Source of the DNA: Pseudomonas gozinkensis
GTDB taxonomy: Bacteria > Pseudomonadota > Gammaproteobacteria > Pseudomonadales > Pseudomonadaceae
DNA: 64,000 bases
Assembly: GCF_014863585.1 (NCBI RefSeq)
Contig: NZ_CP062253.1
Location: forward strand, 4,959,001-5,023,000
Reading direction: 5' to 3'
Made by a program: the position numbers and the translations under genes. The notes beneath the pieces were generated by a model. The model saw only the letters and a program-made list of their open reading frames with translations, was not told the origin of the DNA and searched no databases. This document shows positions 7,221 through 15,365 of this stretch, one piece after another (within the stretch, counting starts at the first letter, position 1; each line of letters begins with the position of its first letter).

Positions 7221-9734
7221 ATGGAAACGGAAAAGAGCAACAGCGACTGGAACGACTCGGAGATTGACGCAGCGGTCGATGCTTATATCAGCATGTTGTC
7301 ACGCGAGCAGACTGGCCAAAAGTTCGTTAAAACTGAAGAGAATCGAATCCTTCGCGAAGGTGCCTTAATCGGGCGAACAAAAGGATCGGTTGAGTTTCGG
7401 ATGCAAAATATTTCTGCGGTTCTTGAAGAGTTGGGATTGCCGCGCATCAATGGCTACAAACCAGCGAAAAACGTGGGAAACCATATCAGAGATCGAATTC
7501 TTGCACGACTTACTGAAAAAAATTTAATCCCCCAAAGTTCTAAACCATCAGATTATTCAAGAGAAACGTTGTTCCATAGTGATGATCCATGGGCGGTCGG
7601 ACTGGAAGACAAAATTGGTGTCGTAGATGAAGCAAAAGCGATGGCTACACTTGCCATTCGTACAGAGGACCCTCCATTAGCAATCGGAGTCTTGGGCGAC
7701 TGGGGGACGGGCAAATCATTTTTCATGAGACTTGTTTATCAGCAAATCCAAAGAGACTCTAAAGATACCGTTCTAATAAAATTTAACGCTTGGCACTTTG
7801 TCGATACAAATCTTTGGGCCAGCCTTGTTGATCATATCTTCACAGAACTCGATCAATGGGTTCGAAAAAACGAAATAGAAGGAGAGAGCCGGCTCTCCTC
7901 ACAGAAGCTATTTGAGAATCTGTCAACTGCACAAGAATTGGCAGTGGAGTCTGCGGAAAAACTGGTTCTCTGCCGTCAAGCACAAAGCATCGCTACTAAG
8001 AGATTAGCAGAGGCAAGAGATAACAATAATGCATTCTGGCAATCCATTACCGAAACTCTAAAAAAGCAGGTTGATTTTGAAAAAGTTAAATCCGCGGCAA
8101 AAACCCTTGGCTTAGAAAAATTATACGAGGACACTTTTCAACTAAAAAAAACCATTGACGCCTTCAACAACGAGCGAACACGAACAAAAGCCATTAGAGA
8201 AGGACTATTACATCGCATAGCTAGCTGGCAAGCTATCCTGATAGGACTGACCATCATCCTAATTCTACCGCCGGCGTTTTCGAAAGCGTTTGAACTAATA
8301 AGTGAGACATTCAAAGCCAATATAAGTATTTTTACCAAAGAGATACTTACACTCAGCACTACAATCACCGGAATAACTGCTGGAATTGCATTTCTAACTA
8401 AACATATTCGCTCAGCAGTAAACCAGATATCCGGCTTCCGAACGACACTAGAAAAAGTGATTGACGCTCAAGAAAAATCAAAATCTAAAACACTTTCGAA
8501 GTTAGCAACAGATGTCGAAGAAGCTCAGAACCTACTAACTGTAGCTACGGAAAAAGTGGCCGCAGCCACACACGACTTTGACGCAGGTACGGGTCGAGGA
8601 AGAATGTTAAGTTTCATTCGCGAACGAGCTAATGATGGACATTATGCAAGCCATCTAGGGCTCGTAGCAGCTATTAGAAAAGACTTTGAGGAACTATCCC
8701 GCGGGCTAAAAACTGATTCAAATCAATCCAAAATGCCGATTCTCGATGGAAAATTAAAAAAGCGAATACTGGACTTAATTGACGATCCAAAAAGCCAGCT
8801 AAAATCGGCAGATAAAGAAAAGCTCGAATCCATGCTGAAAGTCAGTTCAGTGACGGAGACACAAAAATTCAAGAGAATAGTCCTTTTTATTGACGACTTG
8901 GATCGCTGCCCACCAACCAAAGTAGTAGAGATACTTCAAGCAGTTCATTTACTACTAGGATTCCCATTATTTATCGTTTTCGTCGCTGCAGATGTGCGGT
9001 GGGTCAATCGAGCTCTAACCAAGCATTATCCTGACCTCCTGGATGAACAACATGCCGAAAGCTTTAACAAAAAAATCGGCGCAACCGCTCATGATTATCT
9101 CGAAAAAATATTCCAAATTCCTTATTGGGTAAGACCAATGAGCGCAAATTCTAGCGCCGCATTATTAGAATCTAGGATTCAGAATTTCAATACAGACACA
9201 ACTTCACTCTCCACATCCCCTATAACATCTGACGAGGCTATTACCAACAATACCGCAGATTCTACAGAAGACTTTAGCGACAACAGCAAAGAAAAAACAC
9301 AGAACAACAGGCTAATATTTAGTAACGACGAGCGAACGTTTCTAAGTCAGCTAGCGCCGTTTGCTGGAAATTCTCCACGCAGAGTACTTCGCTTCATTAA
9401 CACTTATCGGATAATAAAGATCAGTTTATCTGATGAAGAAAATGAAGCACTTGAGCAAAGATACTTTCGAGAGCTTTTGTTAAGCCTAGCAATAAGCATT
9501 GGAACCCCAGAGGCATTCAATAGCTGGTCGCAGTTCATACAGAGTGGCCCAACCAACACGGATCTTAGAACCCTGCTCAAAAAATCTGACTTACAACCTT
9601 GGCACCGTCTTTCCTCTTCAAACACAACGCTTCAAGGAGCGGTCCAAACTTACCTCCGCACGAACACATCTGGAAGCATACAAGACACTATTGAGGCTTC
9701 AAAACTAGTAAAACGTTATAGCTTTATTGGATAA
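7221..9734 (+). CDS. KAP-family P-loop NTPase with membrane segments and an extra N-terminal domain
   Basis: An 837-residue KAP NTPase. Walker A is GDWGTGKS (residues 159-166) and Walker B is VLFIDDLDR (554-562), with the NAWHF block between them. The large insert between the Walker motifs holds two hydrophobic segments (about 332-353 and 375-398) and coiled-coil-like stretches, as usual for KAP proteins, which are membrane-anchored with the NTPase facing the cytosol. Residues ~8-85 form a separate domain (WNDSEIDAAVDAYISML, NISAVLEELG, INGYKP) that I associate with the N-terminal head of McrA/HNH-type restriction proteins. Several KAP NTPases act in phage exclusion. Its place beside CBASS suggests defence, but this is inference. 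AT-rich codon use. Confidence 0.8.
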   Translation: METEKSNSDWNDSEIDAAVDAYISMLSREQTGQKFVKTEENRILREGALIGRTKGSVEFRMQNISAVLEELGLPRINGYKPAKNVGNHIRDRILARLTEKNLIPQSSKPSDYSRETLFHSDDPWAVGLEDKIGVVDEAKAMATLAIRTEDPPLAIGVLGDWGTGKSFFMRLVYQQIQRDSKDTVLIKFNAWHFVDTNLWASLVDHIFTELDQWVRKNEIEGESRLSSQKLFENLSTAQELAVESAEKLVLCRQAQSIATKRLAEARDNNNAFWQSITETLKKQVDFEKVKSAAKTLGLEKLYEDTFQLKKTIDAFNNERTRTKAIREGLLHRIASWQAILIGLTIILILPPAFSKAFELISETFKANISIFTKEILTLSTTITGITAGIAFLTKHIRSAVNQISGFRTTLEKVIDAQEKSKSKTLSKLATDVEEAQNLLTVATEKVAAATHDFDAGTGRGRMLSFIRERANDGHYASHLGLVAAIRKDFEELSRGLKTDSNQSKMPILDGKLKKRILDLIDDPKSQLKSADKEKLESMLKVSSVTETQKFKRIVLFIDDLDRCPPTKVVEILQAVHLLLGFPLFIVFVAADVRWVNRALTKHYPDLLDEQHAESFNKKIGATAHDYLEKIFQIPYWVRPMSANSSAALLESRIQNFNTDTTSLSTSPITSDEAITNNTADSTEDFSDNSKEKTQNNRLIFSNDERTFLSQLAPFAGNSPRRVLRFINTYRIIKISLSDEENEALEQRYFRELLLSLAISIGTPEAFNSWSQFIQSGPTNTDLRTLLKKSDLQPWHRLSSSNTTLQGAVQTYLRTNTSGSIQDTIEASKLVKRYSFIG

Positions 9735-9797
9735 TCTGCGCCCGTTCCTTTTAGCGTCCTACAATAACATTGAAAAATAATTTTTAGAGTTAGGAAA

Positions 9798-10784
9798 ATG
9801 AAATTCGACCTCGCCTACTGCCTCAGCCTCGACGACAAGTTGTCGATCTATGACGTTCGCGATCTCAATTTCGATGAGACGGTGGCGTTCGATTCTGCGA
9901 AGGAACACTTCCAGTGCCCCAACGACGCCTGTCGTTCGGCGTTCGATGCTTCCAACGAGTTGGGTACGTTCAACGCCAAGAATGTGAATTACGTGCGCAC
10001 GCCGCACTTCAAGAATCTGCCCGGTACGCAGCATGTGGCGGATTGTCCGTATGTGAGTTTGAAGACGTCGGCGTCGGGGGTTGAGGTAGCGGAGGGGGAA
10101 ACGGATGACGGGCGTGAGGAGCATTTCCCGTCGGAGTTGTTGTTGACGCGCCGTGAGTATGTGCACAAGCCTGCCGCGCCTGCGGGGGCGGCGGATGTGT
10201 TGCGGGATGATCCGGTGCGGGTGGCGACTTCCCCTTCAAAAGAATCGCCGAGTCGTGAGACGGCGCCGGACAAGACCAGTGTCTTCGCTCACCCCGTGGA
10301 GTGTTTTGTGTCGAACTTCGCGGACAAGGATTTGCTCAAGCGTATGCCGTTGAAGATTGGCGAGCATACGGCGCCGTACAGTTCGTTCTTCAAGAAGATC
10401 GAGTACTTGATGGACAACAAGGGGCTGATTTACTGGGGCCGGATCAAGAAGATCGAGGACTTTCACAGCGCCAGTTTCCGGATCGATTTCGAGGACAAGG
10501 TCTGGTTCAAGAAACCGGATGACAGCAAGAAGAAGCCTTATCCGGTCAGTGTCTATCTCAACAAAAAGCTGATCGACAACTACCGCAAGCGCAAGGCGTT
10601 TCTGGAAGAGATCAAGCACGCCATTGATAGCGACAAGGAGCTGTTCTGCTTCTTCTATGGTGTGACGCCGGAGTTGAAGCAGGTGCCGGGCAAGAAGAAC
10701 CCCGAAAAGCCTTTCGAGGTCTTCAATGCCAATATCGAGAACCTGGATCACTTCATTATTCGTGAAGCGCCGGGTCTGGCTTGA
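9798..10784 (+). CDS. Hypothetical protein with an N-terminal Cys/His zinc-type motif
   Basis: A 328-residue protein of unknown function. The first ~85 residues hold C40, C45, H70, H79 and C83 in the arrangement CPNDAC...HF...HVADCPY, resembling the zinc-ribbon start of CoiA-like proteins. Residues ~90-150 are low complexity (acidic, then Ala/Pro). The C-terminal ~170 residues look globular and contain the YWGRIKKIEDF and FCFFYGVTPE blocks, which I do not recognise. Base composition returns to the normal GC-rich level, so it may be the native gene flanking the islet. A TTAGGA stands before ATG 9798. Its stop lies three bases from the stop of the opposite gene. Confidence 0.7.
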   Translation: MKFDLAYCLSLDDKLSIYDVRDLNFDETVAFDSAKEHFQCPNDACRSAFDASNELGTFNAKNVNYVRTPHFKNLPGTQHVADCPYVSLKTSASGVEVAEGETDDGREEHFPSELLLTRREYVHKPAAPAGAADVLRDDPVRVATSPSKESPSRETAPDKTSVFAHPVECFVSNFADKDLLKRMPLKIGEHTAPYSSFFKKIEYLMDNKGLIYWGRIKKIEDFHSASFRIDFEDKVWFKKPDDSKKKPYPVSVYLNKKLIDNYRKRKAFLEEIKHAIDSDKELFCFFYGVTPELKQVPGKKNPEKPFEVFNANIENLDHFIIREAPGLA

Positions 10785-10787
10785 TGG

Positions 10788-11984
10788 TCAGCCCTGGGGC
10801 AGTTGCAGTTTGACGGCGCCGGGGTGTTGTTTGATCAGGGAGTACGGCAGGACTGACCAGTCCGGCGCATCGCAGGCGCGGGCGACGCGTGCGAAGTAGG
10901 CGCCCAGGTACAGGCCTTTCGGGGTGAAGTGCCAGGACGGATAACCCCAGATGCTTTCATCGGTGTAGTCGCAACTGTCTTCATCGCCCTCCGCCGGTTT
11001 CTTCATTTCTTTCGGGTAGAGCGCGGTGAGTTGCTTTATCAGCCACGGCACCAGCACTTCGCGCTGGTAAGTCGAGCGCGCTGCACTTTCTTTTTCGTTC
11101 AGCGGTTGATCGCCCAGGCTGTCGCGCTCGGCGTGCAGTAGAGGTTTGCCCTCGCCTACCCACAGCACATCTTCCAGCGACAATGGATGGCCAGTGTTCA
11201 CGTCGATGTTGAGCGGCGAATCGCCGAAGTCCGGATGCGCGCCGCCGCAGTAATAGCTGGTCGAGATATTCAGGCTGACCACGGCTGGCGAGATCAGTTG
11301 CGGTTGGGCTTGTTGCATGAACTCGACGTTCTCCCCGCCCTGCAACTGGCAGCCGTGATAGCTGATGACCTCGCTCCACAAGCGCCCGAGCAACTGTTGG
11401 TTGACCCGCTGCAGGTCATCTTTCGGCAGGCCGGATTCCACGGTAAACAAGGCAATCTTCGACTCGGGCTCCGTCCACCACTGCAGGGTGTAGCCCATGA
11501 AATCTTCTTTCTTCGTGGCTTTGAGCTTGAGCCCCTGTAGCCGCAGATATTCGTACGGTTCGCTGGCGGGCAGCGTGGCGATGAAAGGCAACGTGGTGGA
11601 GGTCGGCGCCGCGAGTTTGGCCTCGGAGAGTTGCACCGAAAGCTTTTTGCCCTGAGGGCTTTGCCATTCGCCCTGCCAGCCGTTGGCGGTTTCTTCCAGC
11701 TTGAGGGTCGGCAAAGGCTTGTCATCGCCGTAGCGATTGTTGCCCTCGACCAGCGTCAGCGTGCTGTCCTGCAACGCGCCGCTGAGGGGTAAGTCGCGGT
11801 GGTATTTCTCGTAGAAGTACCGGCCGGTTACTTCGTCCTGCTGCTGGGTGTTGAGCTCGACCACAATCGGGGTCTTGCCCAGCGTGCCAGTGAACACACG
11901 TCTACCATCGTCAGCCTGAGCGGTGGAAAGCAGTGAAAACAACGCGGCGGCAAATGGCGCCAGGCGCAACAGTCCCTTGAGCAT
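10788..11984 (-). CDS. Exported protein with a DUF3298/RsiV-like domain
   Basis: A 398-residue predicted periplasmic protein. I chose the ATG at 11984 because MLKGLLRLAPFAAALFSLLSTAQA is a clear signal peptide; an earlier in-frame start would add a charged, non-exported tail. The first half is repeat-like beta sequence (GTLGKTPIVVELN, GRYFYEKYHRDLPLSG), which describes energy-like terms of small beta-sandwich domains. The second half has the YYCGGAHPD...NIDVNTGHPLSLEDVL pattern of DUF3298-type domains known from anti-sigma factor RsiV and deacetylase PdaC. Function unknown. It is alone on this strand and converges on the zinc-motif gene. Confidence 0.7.
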   Translation of the reverse strand: MLKGLLRLAPFAAALFSLLSTAQADDGRRVFTGTLGKTPIVVELNTQQQDEVTGRYFYEKYHRDLPLSGALQDSTLTLVEGNNRYGDDKPLPTLKLEETANGWQGEWQSPQGKKLSVQLSEAKLAAPTSTTLPFIATLPASEPYEYLRLQGLKLKATKKEDFMGYTLQWWTEPESKIALFTVESGLPKDDLQRVNQQLLGRLWSEVISYHGCQLQGGENVEFMQQAQPQLISPAVVSLNISTSYYCGGAHPDFGDSPLNIDVNTGHPLSLEDVLWVGEGKPLLHAERDSLGDQPLNEKESAARSTYQREVLVPWLIKQLTALYPKEMKKPAEGDEDSCDYTDESIWGYPSWHFTPKGLYLGAYFARVARACDAPDWSVLPYSLIKQHPGAVKLQLPQG

Positions 11985-12070
11985 GGATCGATCCCTGAGT
12001 GAGTCGGAGGTCGCGCCGGGACGTGAGTGCCGGCGCTGGTGAATGCGGGGCGGATTATGGCGGGGGTTGT

Positions 12071-12790
12071 TTAAGTAATCGAGTTTCGCCGTTTGTACTC
12101 TTTCAGCCAAGCTTCCTGCTCGGCTGCTGCGATCTCCCGATAAATTTGCTTGCGCCGGTCCTTGGCCGCTTGAACTTCGTCCTCATCCAGAGCGCAATAA
12201 CGACGAAGCCAATGAACGGTCATCTCCTCATCCGGGTAGTAGTAACCCTTGGCGCCCTTGCTGTTTCTTGGGGTGTCGTTCATCTGCGCGTCGAACACCA
12301 TGGCTGCGACTTCGTCAGGCGGTAGACAACCTGCCCCTGCAGCCTTGTCCTGGAAGACCCAGGCAACTTCATCGATGTGTTTCTGTGCGCTGCGATGGCT
12401 GCGGCGATAGAACTGCTGCGGTCGACACATCCGCTGGAATCGCTCAATCAACGGTTCAATATCAATCCACTCGGAGAGCCCGTGATGGGTTGCATGAAGC
12501 ATTACACCGTTGAACCAGCGATCAGCGAATTGCCCCACAAATGCATCCAGATCGGCCTTTTTCATGTCGGCGAAAACCATGCAATAGCGAGTCTTGATAT
12601 GCATGGCGAAGAGTACATGCTTTCGTTGCACGGTGATCGCATGCACCAGCCACTGCTCGACACCACTGTCCATCTCATCATCTTCGATGGTTGATGATGG
12701 CGGGGCGAAATCCACCGGGGTGATCTTTTTGCCCTGGTGGACACGACTGAAGAACTTGCTGGCAGCTTCGGTGCAGTTGAAGATCAGCAT
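12071..12790 (-). CDS. DUF6933-type protein
   Basis: A 239-residue soluble protein beginning MLIFNCTEAASKFFSRV. The residues HVLFAMHIKTRYCMVFADMKK and the W-F-N-G block fit the DUF6933 family, for which I know no function; such proteins are frequent as single genes in Proteobacteria. No signal peptide or membrane segment. The C-terminal third is charged and helical (DEDEVQAAKDRRKQIYREIA). It is monocistronic, with the neighbouring genes separated by spacers of ~50-90 bases. Confidence 0.6.
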   Translation of the reverse strand: MLIFNCTEAASKFFSRVHQGKKITPVDFAPPSSTIEDDEMDSGVEQWLVHAITVQRKHVLFAMHIKTRYCMVFADMKKADLDAFVGQFADRWFNGVMLHATHHGLSEWIDIEPLIERFQRMCRPQQFYRRSHRSAQKHIDEVAWVFQDKAAGAGCLPPDEVAAMVFDAQMNDTPRNSKGAKGYYYPDEEMTVHWLRRYCALDEDEVQAAKDRRKQIYREIAAAEQEAWLKEYKRRNSIT

Positions 12791-12845
12791 CCTTGATCTC
12801 TAATAAATACTGGAAGTGGTCGATTATGGGGCTGTCGATTGACGA

Positions 12846-13661
12846 CTACTTAACCGACATTACCACCATCACAATAACCAACAATCCAATATAAACCCAA
12901 GCATGCACCCGATCCGGTATCCGCCCGATCCACCGTGTGGCCAGTCGAATCCCCAACATCGAGCCCAGCGTCAGCACCGCAAACGCCAGCAGATCCACAT
13001 ACCCGATAAACCATGGCCCGAGTTCTGTCTCACTGAACCCCGCGATCAGCATGTACGTCAGCGTTCCCGCCAGCGCCACGGGCACGCTCAACGGATTGGC
13101 CATCGACGTCGCCTGCGACATGCTCAACCCGCAACGCCGCAACAACGGCACGGTCATGACGCTTCCTCCTACACCGAGAAAGGTTGCGATGGCGCCGATG
13201 CCTACACCACCGCCAGAAGTTTCCACTGTTCCCAATCGCCGTGGGATGACGCCTTCAGACTGTGTGAGAAATCCGCGTCGCAGCAGACAGTCGACAATCG
13301 TCACGCCGAGGTAGGCGATGAAGGCATAACGGATGACTTCGCCGCTGACCCAGACTGCTGCGATTGCACCGACGACCGAGCCCAATCCGATGAACCCACC
13401 CAAGGGCCAAATGTAATCACGGACAAGGTTGCCGGCGCGGCGATGTTTGTCGGTGGCGACCAGGGCGTTGACGATCATCACGCAGGTCGAGGTGGCGACG
13501 GCGATGTGCATGGCGGATTGGCTGATCGGGTCGTCGGCGCCGTGGTTCGCGGTGAGCATGCGGTACAGCAGTGGCACGACGACGAAGCCGCCGCCGAAGC
13601 CGAAGAGCACGGCGGTGACGCCGGTCAGGCAGCCGAAGAGTGTCAGCAGGAGGTAGAACAT
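12846..13661 (-). CDS. TauE/SafE-family membrane permease
   Basis: A 271-residue integral membrane protein with about eight hydrophobic helices. The GFGGGFVVVPLL block near the N-terminus and VGIGAIATFLGVGGSVMTVPLLRRCG in the middle are the duplicated half-site signatures of TauE/SafE exporters, which move small organic or inorganic sulfur-containing anions across the inner membrane. The substrate cannot be told from sequence. An AraC-type regulator is divergent, starting ~110 bases away, and could control it. AGGAGG overlaps the region just before the start. Confidence 0.85.
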   Translation of the reverse strand: MFYLLLTLFGCLTGVTAVLFGFGGGFVVVPLLYRMLTANHGADDPISQSAMHIAVATSTCVMIVNALVATDKHRRAGNLVRDYIWPLGGFIGLGSVVGAIAAVWVSGEVIRYAFIAYLGVTIVDCLLRRGFLTQSEGVIPRRLGTVETSGGGVGIGAIATFLGVGGSVMTVPLLRRCGLSMSQATSMANPLSVPVALAGTLTYMLIAGFSETELGPWFIGYVDLLAFAVLTLGSMLGIRLATRWIGRIPDRVHAWVYIGLLVIVMVVMSVK

Positions 13662-13773
13662 GGCGTGTCGTCCGTTGTTTGGGAGCGGTCGACGATAGAG
13701 CGGCGGCGCTTGGCCTGCTTCAGCAAGTCAGCCAATAATGTTTGCGTTTACGCCAACTGCCGGGTGCCGCTCG

Positions 13774-14541
13774 ATGCGCAATGTTTCGATCAATCTGCTG
13801 GATGACACGCCGCGCCCGGTGGTAGCGATCGGTACGGATTATTCCCACGGCTGTCTGTTGCCACGTCATACGCATCGACGGGCGCAATTGTTGTACGGCG
13901 CGACCGGGGTGATGCAGGTCAGCACGCATGACGGCAACTGGGTGGTGCCGCCGCAGCGGGCGGTGTGGATCCCGCCGGGGGTGGCGCATGAGGTGTTGAT
14001 GCTGGGGGTCAGCACTCGCAGTTTGTATGTCGAGCCGGGGGTGGTGGACCTGGGTGAGCGTTGCCAGGTGATCAGTGTGTCGCCGTTGATGCGGCACTTG
14101 CTGATGGAAGCCGTGGAGTTGCCGCTGACCTATGACCTGACCGGGCGCGACGGCGTACTGATCGATCTGTTGCTGCATGAATTGGTGCGCAGTGCACCGT
14201 TGCCGTTGCATATCCCGCTGCCGTCTGACGGAAGACTGCTCGAACTGTGTCAGACCTTTCTGCATCAGCCGAATGCCCACCAATCCCCCCAGCAATGGGC
14301 CGATCAGCTGCACGTAAGCTTACGCACCTTCAACAGACTGTTTCGTCAGCAGACTGGCCTGAGTTTCAGTCAATGGCGCCAGCGCGCCTGCGTGGTCTTG
14401 GCGCTGGCACGCCTGGCGGCGGGTGAAGCGGTAACGCGGATTGCCCTGGATTTCGGCTATGACAGCCCGGCGGCGTTCTCGATGATGTTCCGCCGGATCC
14501 TCGGTCAGGCACCGTCCGTCTGGTTGGAGGCGGCGAACTAG
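13774..14541 (+). CDS. AraC-family transcriptional regulator
   Basis: A 255-residue protein. The first ~150 residues are a cupin-like sensor (LPRHTHRRAQLLYGATGVMQV, WVVPPQRAVWIPPG), followed by two AraC helix-turn-helix motifs (SPQQWADQLHVSLRTFNRLF and RIALDFGYDSPAAFSMMFRRILG). Regulators with this cupin plus PPQRA-WIPPG signature often control a neighbouring transporter. Here the divergent TauE/SafE gene is the natural target. The ATG at 13774 is preferred over one 12 codons upstream because alignment with the family begins there. Confidence 0.85.
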   Translation: MRNVSINLLDDTPRPVVAIGTDYSHGCLLPRHTHRRAQLLYGATGVMQVSTHDGNWVVPPQRAVWIPPGVAHEVLMLGVSTRSLYVEPGVVDLGERCQVISVSPLMRHLLMEAVELPLTYDLTGRDGVLIDLLLHELVRSAPLPLHIPLPSDGRLLELCQTFLHQPNAHQSPQQWADQLHVSLRTFNRLFRQQTGLSFSQWRQRACVVLALARLAAGEAVTRIALDFGYDSPAAFSMMFRRILGQAPSVWLEAAN

Positions 14542-14634
14542 GGCAAATCAAAAAATGCGTTTGATCCCGGCCGAAAACAACTGTACAAAAACACAGTACA
14601 TTTTCCATCAGCACTCTCGAGCCCGGAGCACACC

Positions 14635-14952
14635 ATGGCCTCTTCAGCGATGAACCTCATCCTCGAACGTATCGCCCTTTTCCAGTTCACCCCGACCCAT
14701 TGCGCCCAGGCCCGAGGGATGTTGGGCTGGAGCATTGAACAGTTGGCGCGAGAGGCCAAGGTTTCAGTAGACGACATTCAGCGGTTCGAAGCGCAACAGG
14801 ACGTGGCGGATGAGGTGCGGCTGGCGTTGACCTATCGGTTTGAGGCGCAGGGGCTGGTGTTCTTTCCGGGGTTTGCGCCGGGGCGTGGGGGGAATGTCAG
14901 AGGTGCGATGCCCACGTCGGTTGATCGCGAAACTTATGCAATGGCTGATTGA
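14635..14952 (+). CDS. XRE-type helix-turn-helix protein
   Basis: A 105-residue protein whose residues ~20-68 (CAQARGMLGWSIEQLAREAKVSVDDIQRFEAQ) form a Cro/CI-type helix-turn-helix. The remaining ~35 residues are glycine-rich and look unstructured. No partner gene is apparent. The distance to the next HTH gene is ~45 bases, so the two may be co-transcribed. Target unknown. Confidence 0.65.
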   Translation: MASSAMNLILERIALFQFTPTHCAQARGMLGWSIEQLAREAKVSVDDIQRFEAQQDVADEVRLALTYRFEAQGLVFFPGFAPGRGGNVRGAMPTSVDRETYAMAD

Positions 14953-14995
14953 AAAGACCCGTTGAGGTCGGCCCACACGCGGAAGGAACTCGAAA

Positions 14996-15316
14996 TTGAT
15001 TGGAATCGAAGAAAGCAGAGGGAACATCTACGAGGATCTAGAGATACCAAACGCCAATGAGATGAGGATCAAGTCACAGCTTTGCGCAAAGATCGGTGAA
15101 ATCATCAAAGCGCGTCATCTCACTCAATCTCAAGCTTCTGAAATCCTGGGGTTATCACAACCCAAGCTATCCGAAATGCTGAGAGGAAAATTCCGCGGCA
15201 TCAGTGAGGCCAAGATGATGGAATGCCTTTCCCACCTCGGCCGAGATGTGCAGATTGTGGTCAAACCGGCCCCCCGCTCTCGCAAAGAGGGCCGAATTGA
15301 GGTGGTGTTCGCTTGA
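14996..15316 (+). CDS. XRE/HigA-like antitoxin without an adjacent toxin
   Basis: A 106-residue protein starting at TTG 14996 behind GGAAGGA. GNIYEDLEIPNANEMRIKSQL, followed by the HTH LTQSQASEILGLSQPKLSEMLRG and the tail GRDVQIVVKP, matches the antitoxin half of HigBA-type modules in which a Gp49/DUF891 toxin gene lies just upstream. The upstream 45 bases cannot encode a toxin, and the preceding gene is another HTH protein, so this looks like an orphan antitoxin. Its role may now be purely regulatory. Confidence 0.7.
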   Translation: MIGIEESRGNIYEDLEIPNANEMRIKSQLCAKIGEIIKARHLTQSQASEILGLSQPKLSEMLRGKFRGISEAKMMECLSHLGRDVQIVVKPAPRSRKEGRIEVVFA

Positions 15317-15365
15317 TACGGCAGTGCTTCAAATAGTCGAAGACAACGCACTGCCAACAAGGTGT

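Noticed and set aside
4272..9797. Whole islet as an integrated prophage
   Set aside because: There are no integrase, capsid, terminase, repressor or lysis genes and no attachment repeats. Only the C4/BRO cassette has a phage flavour.
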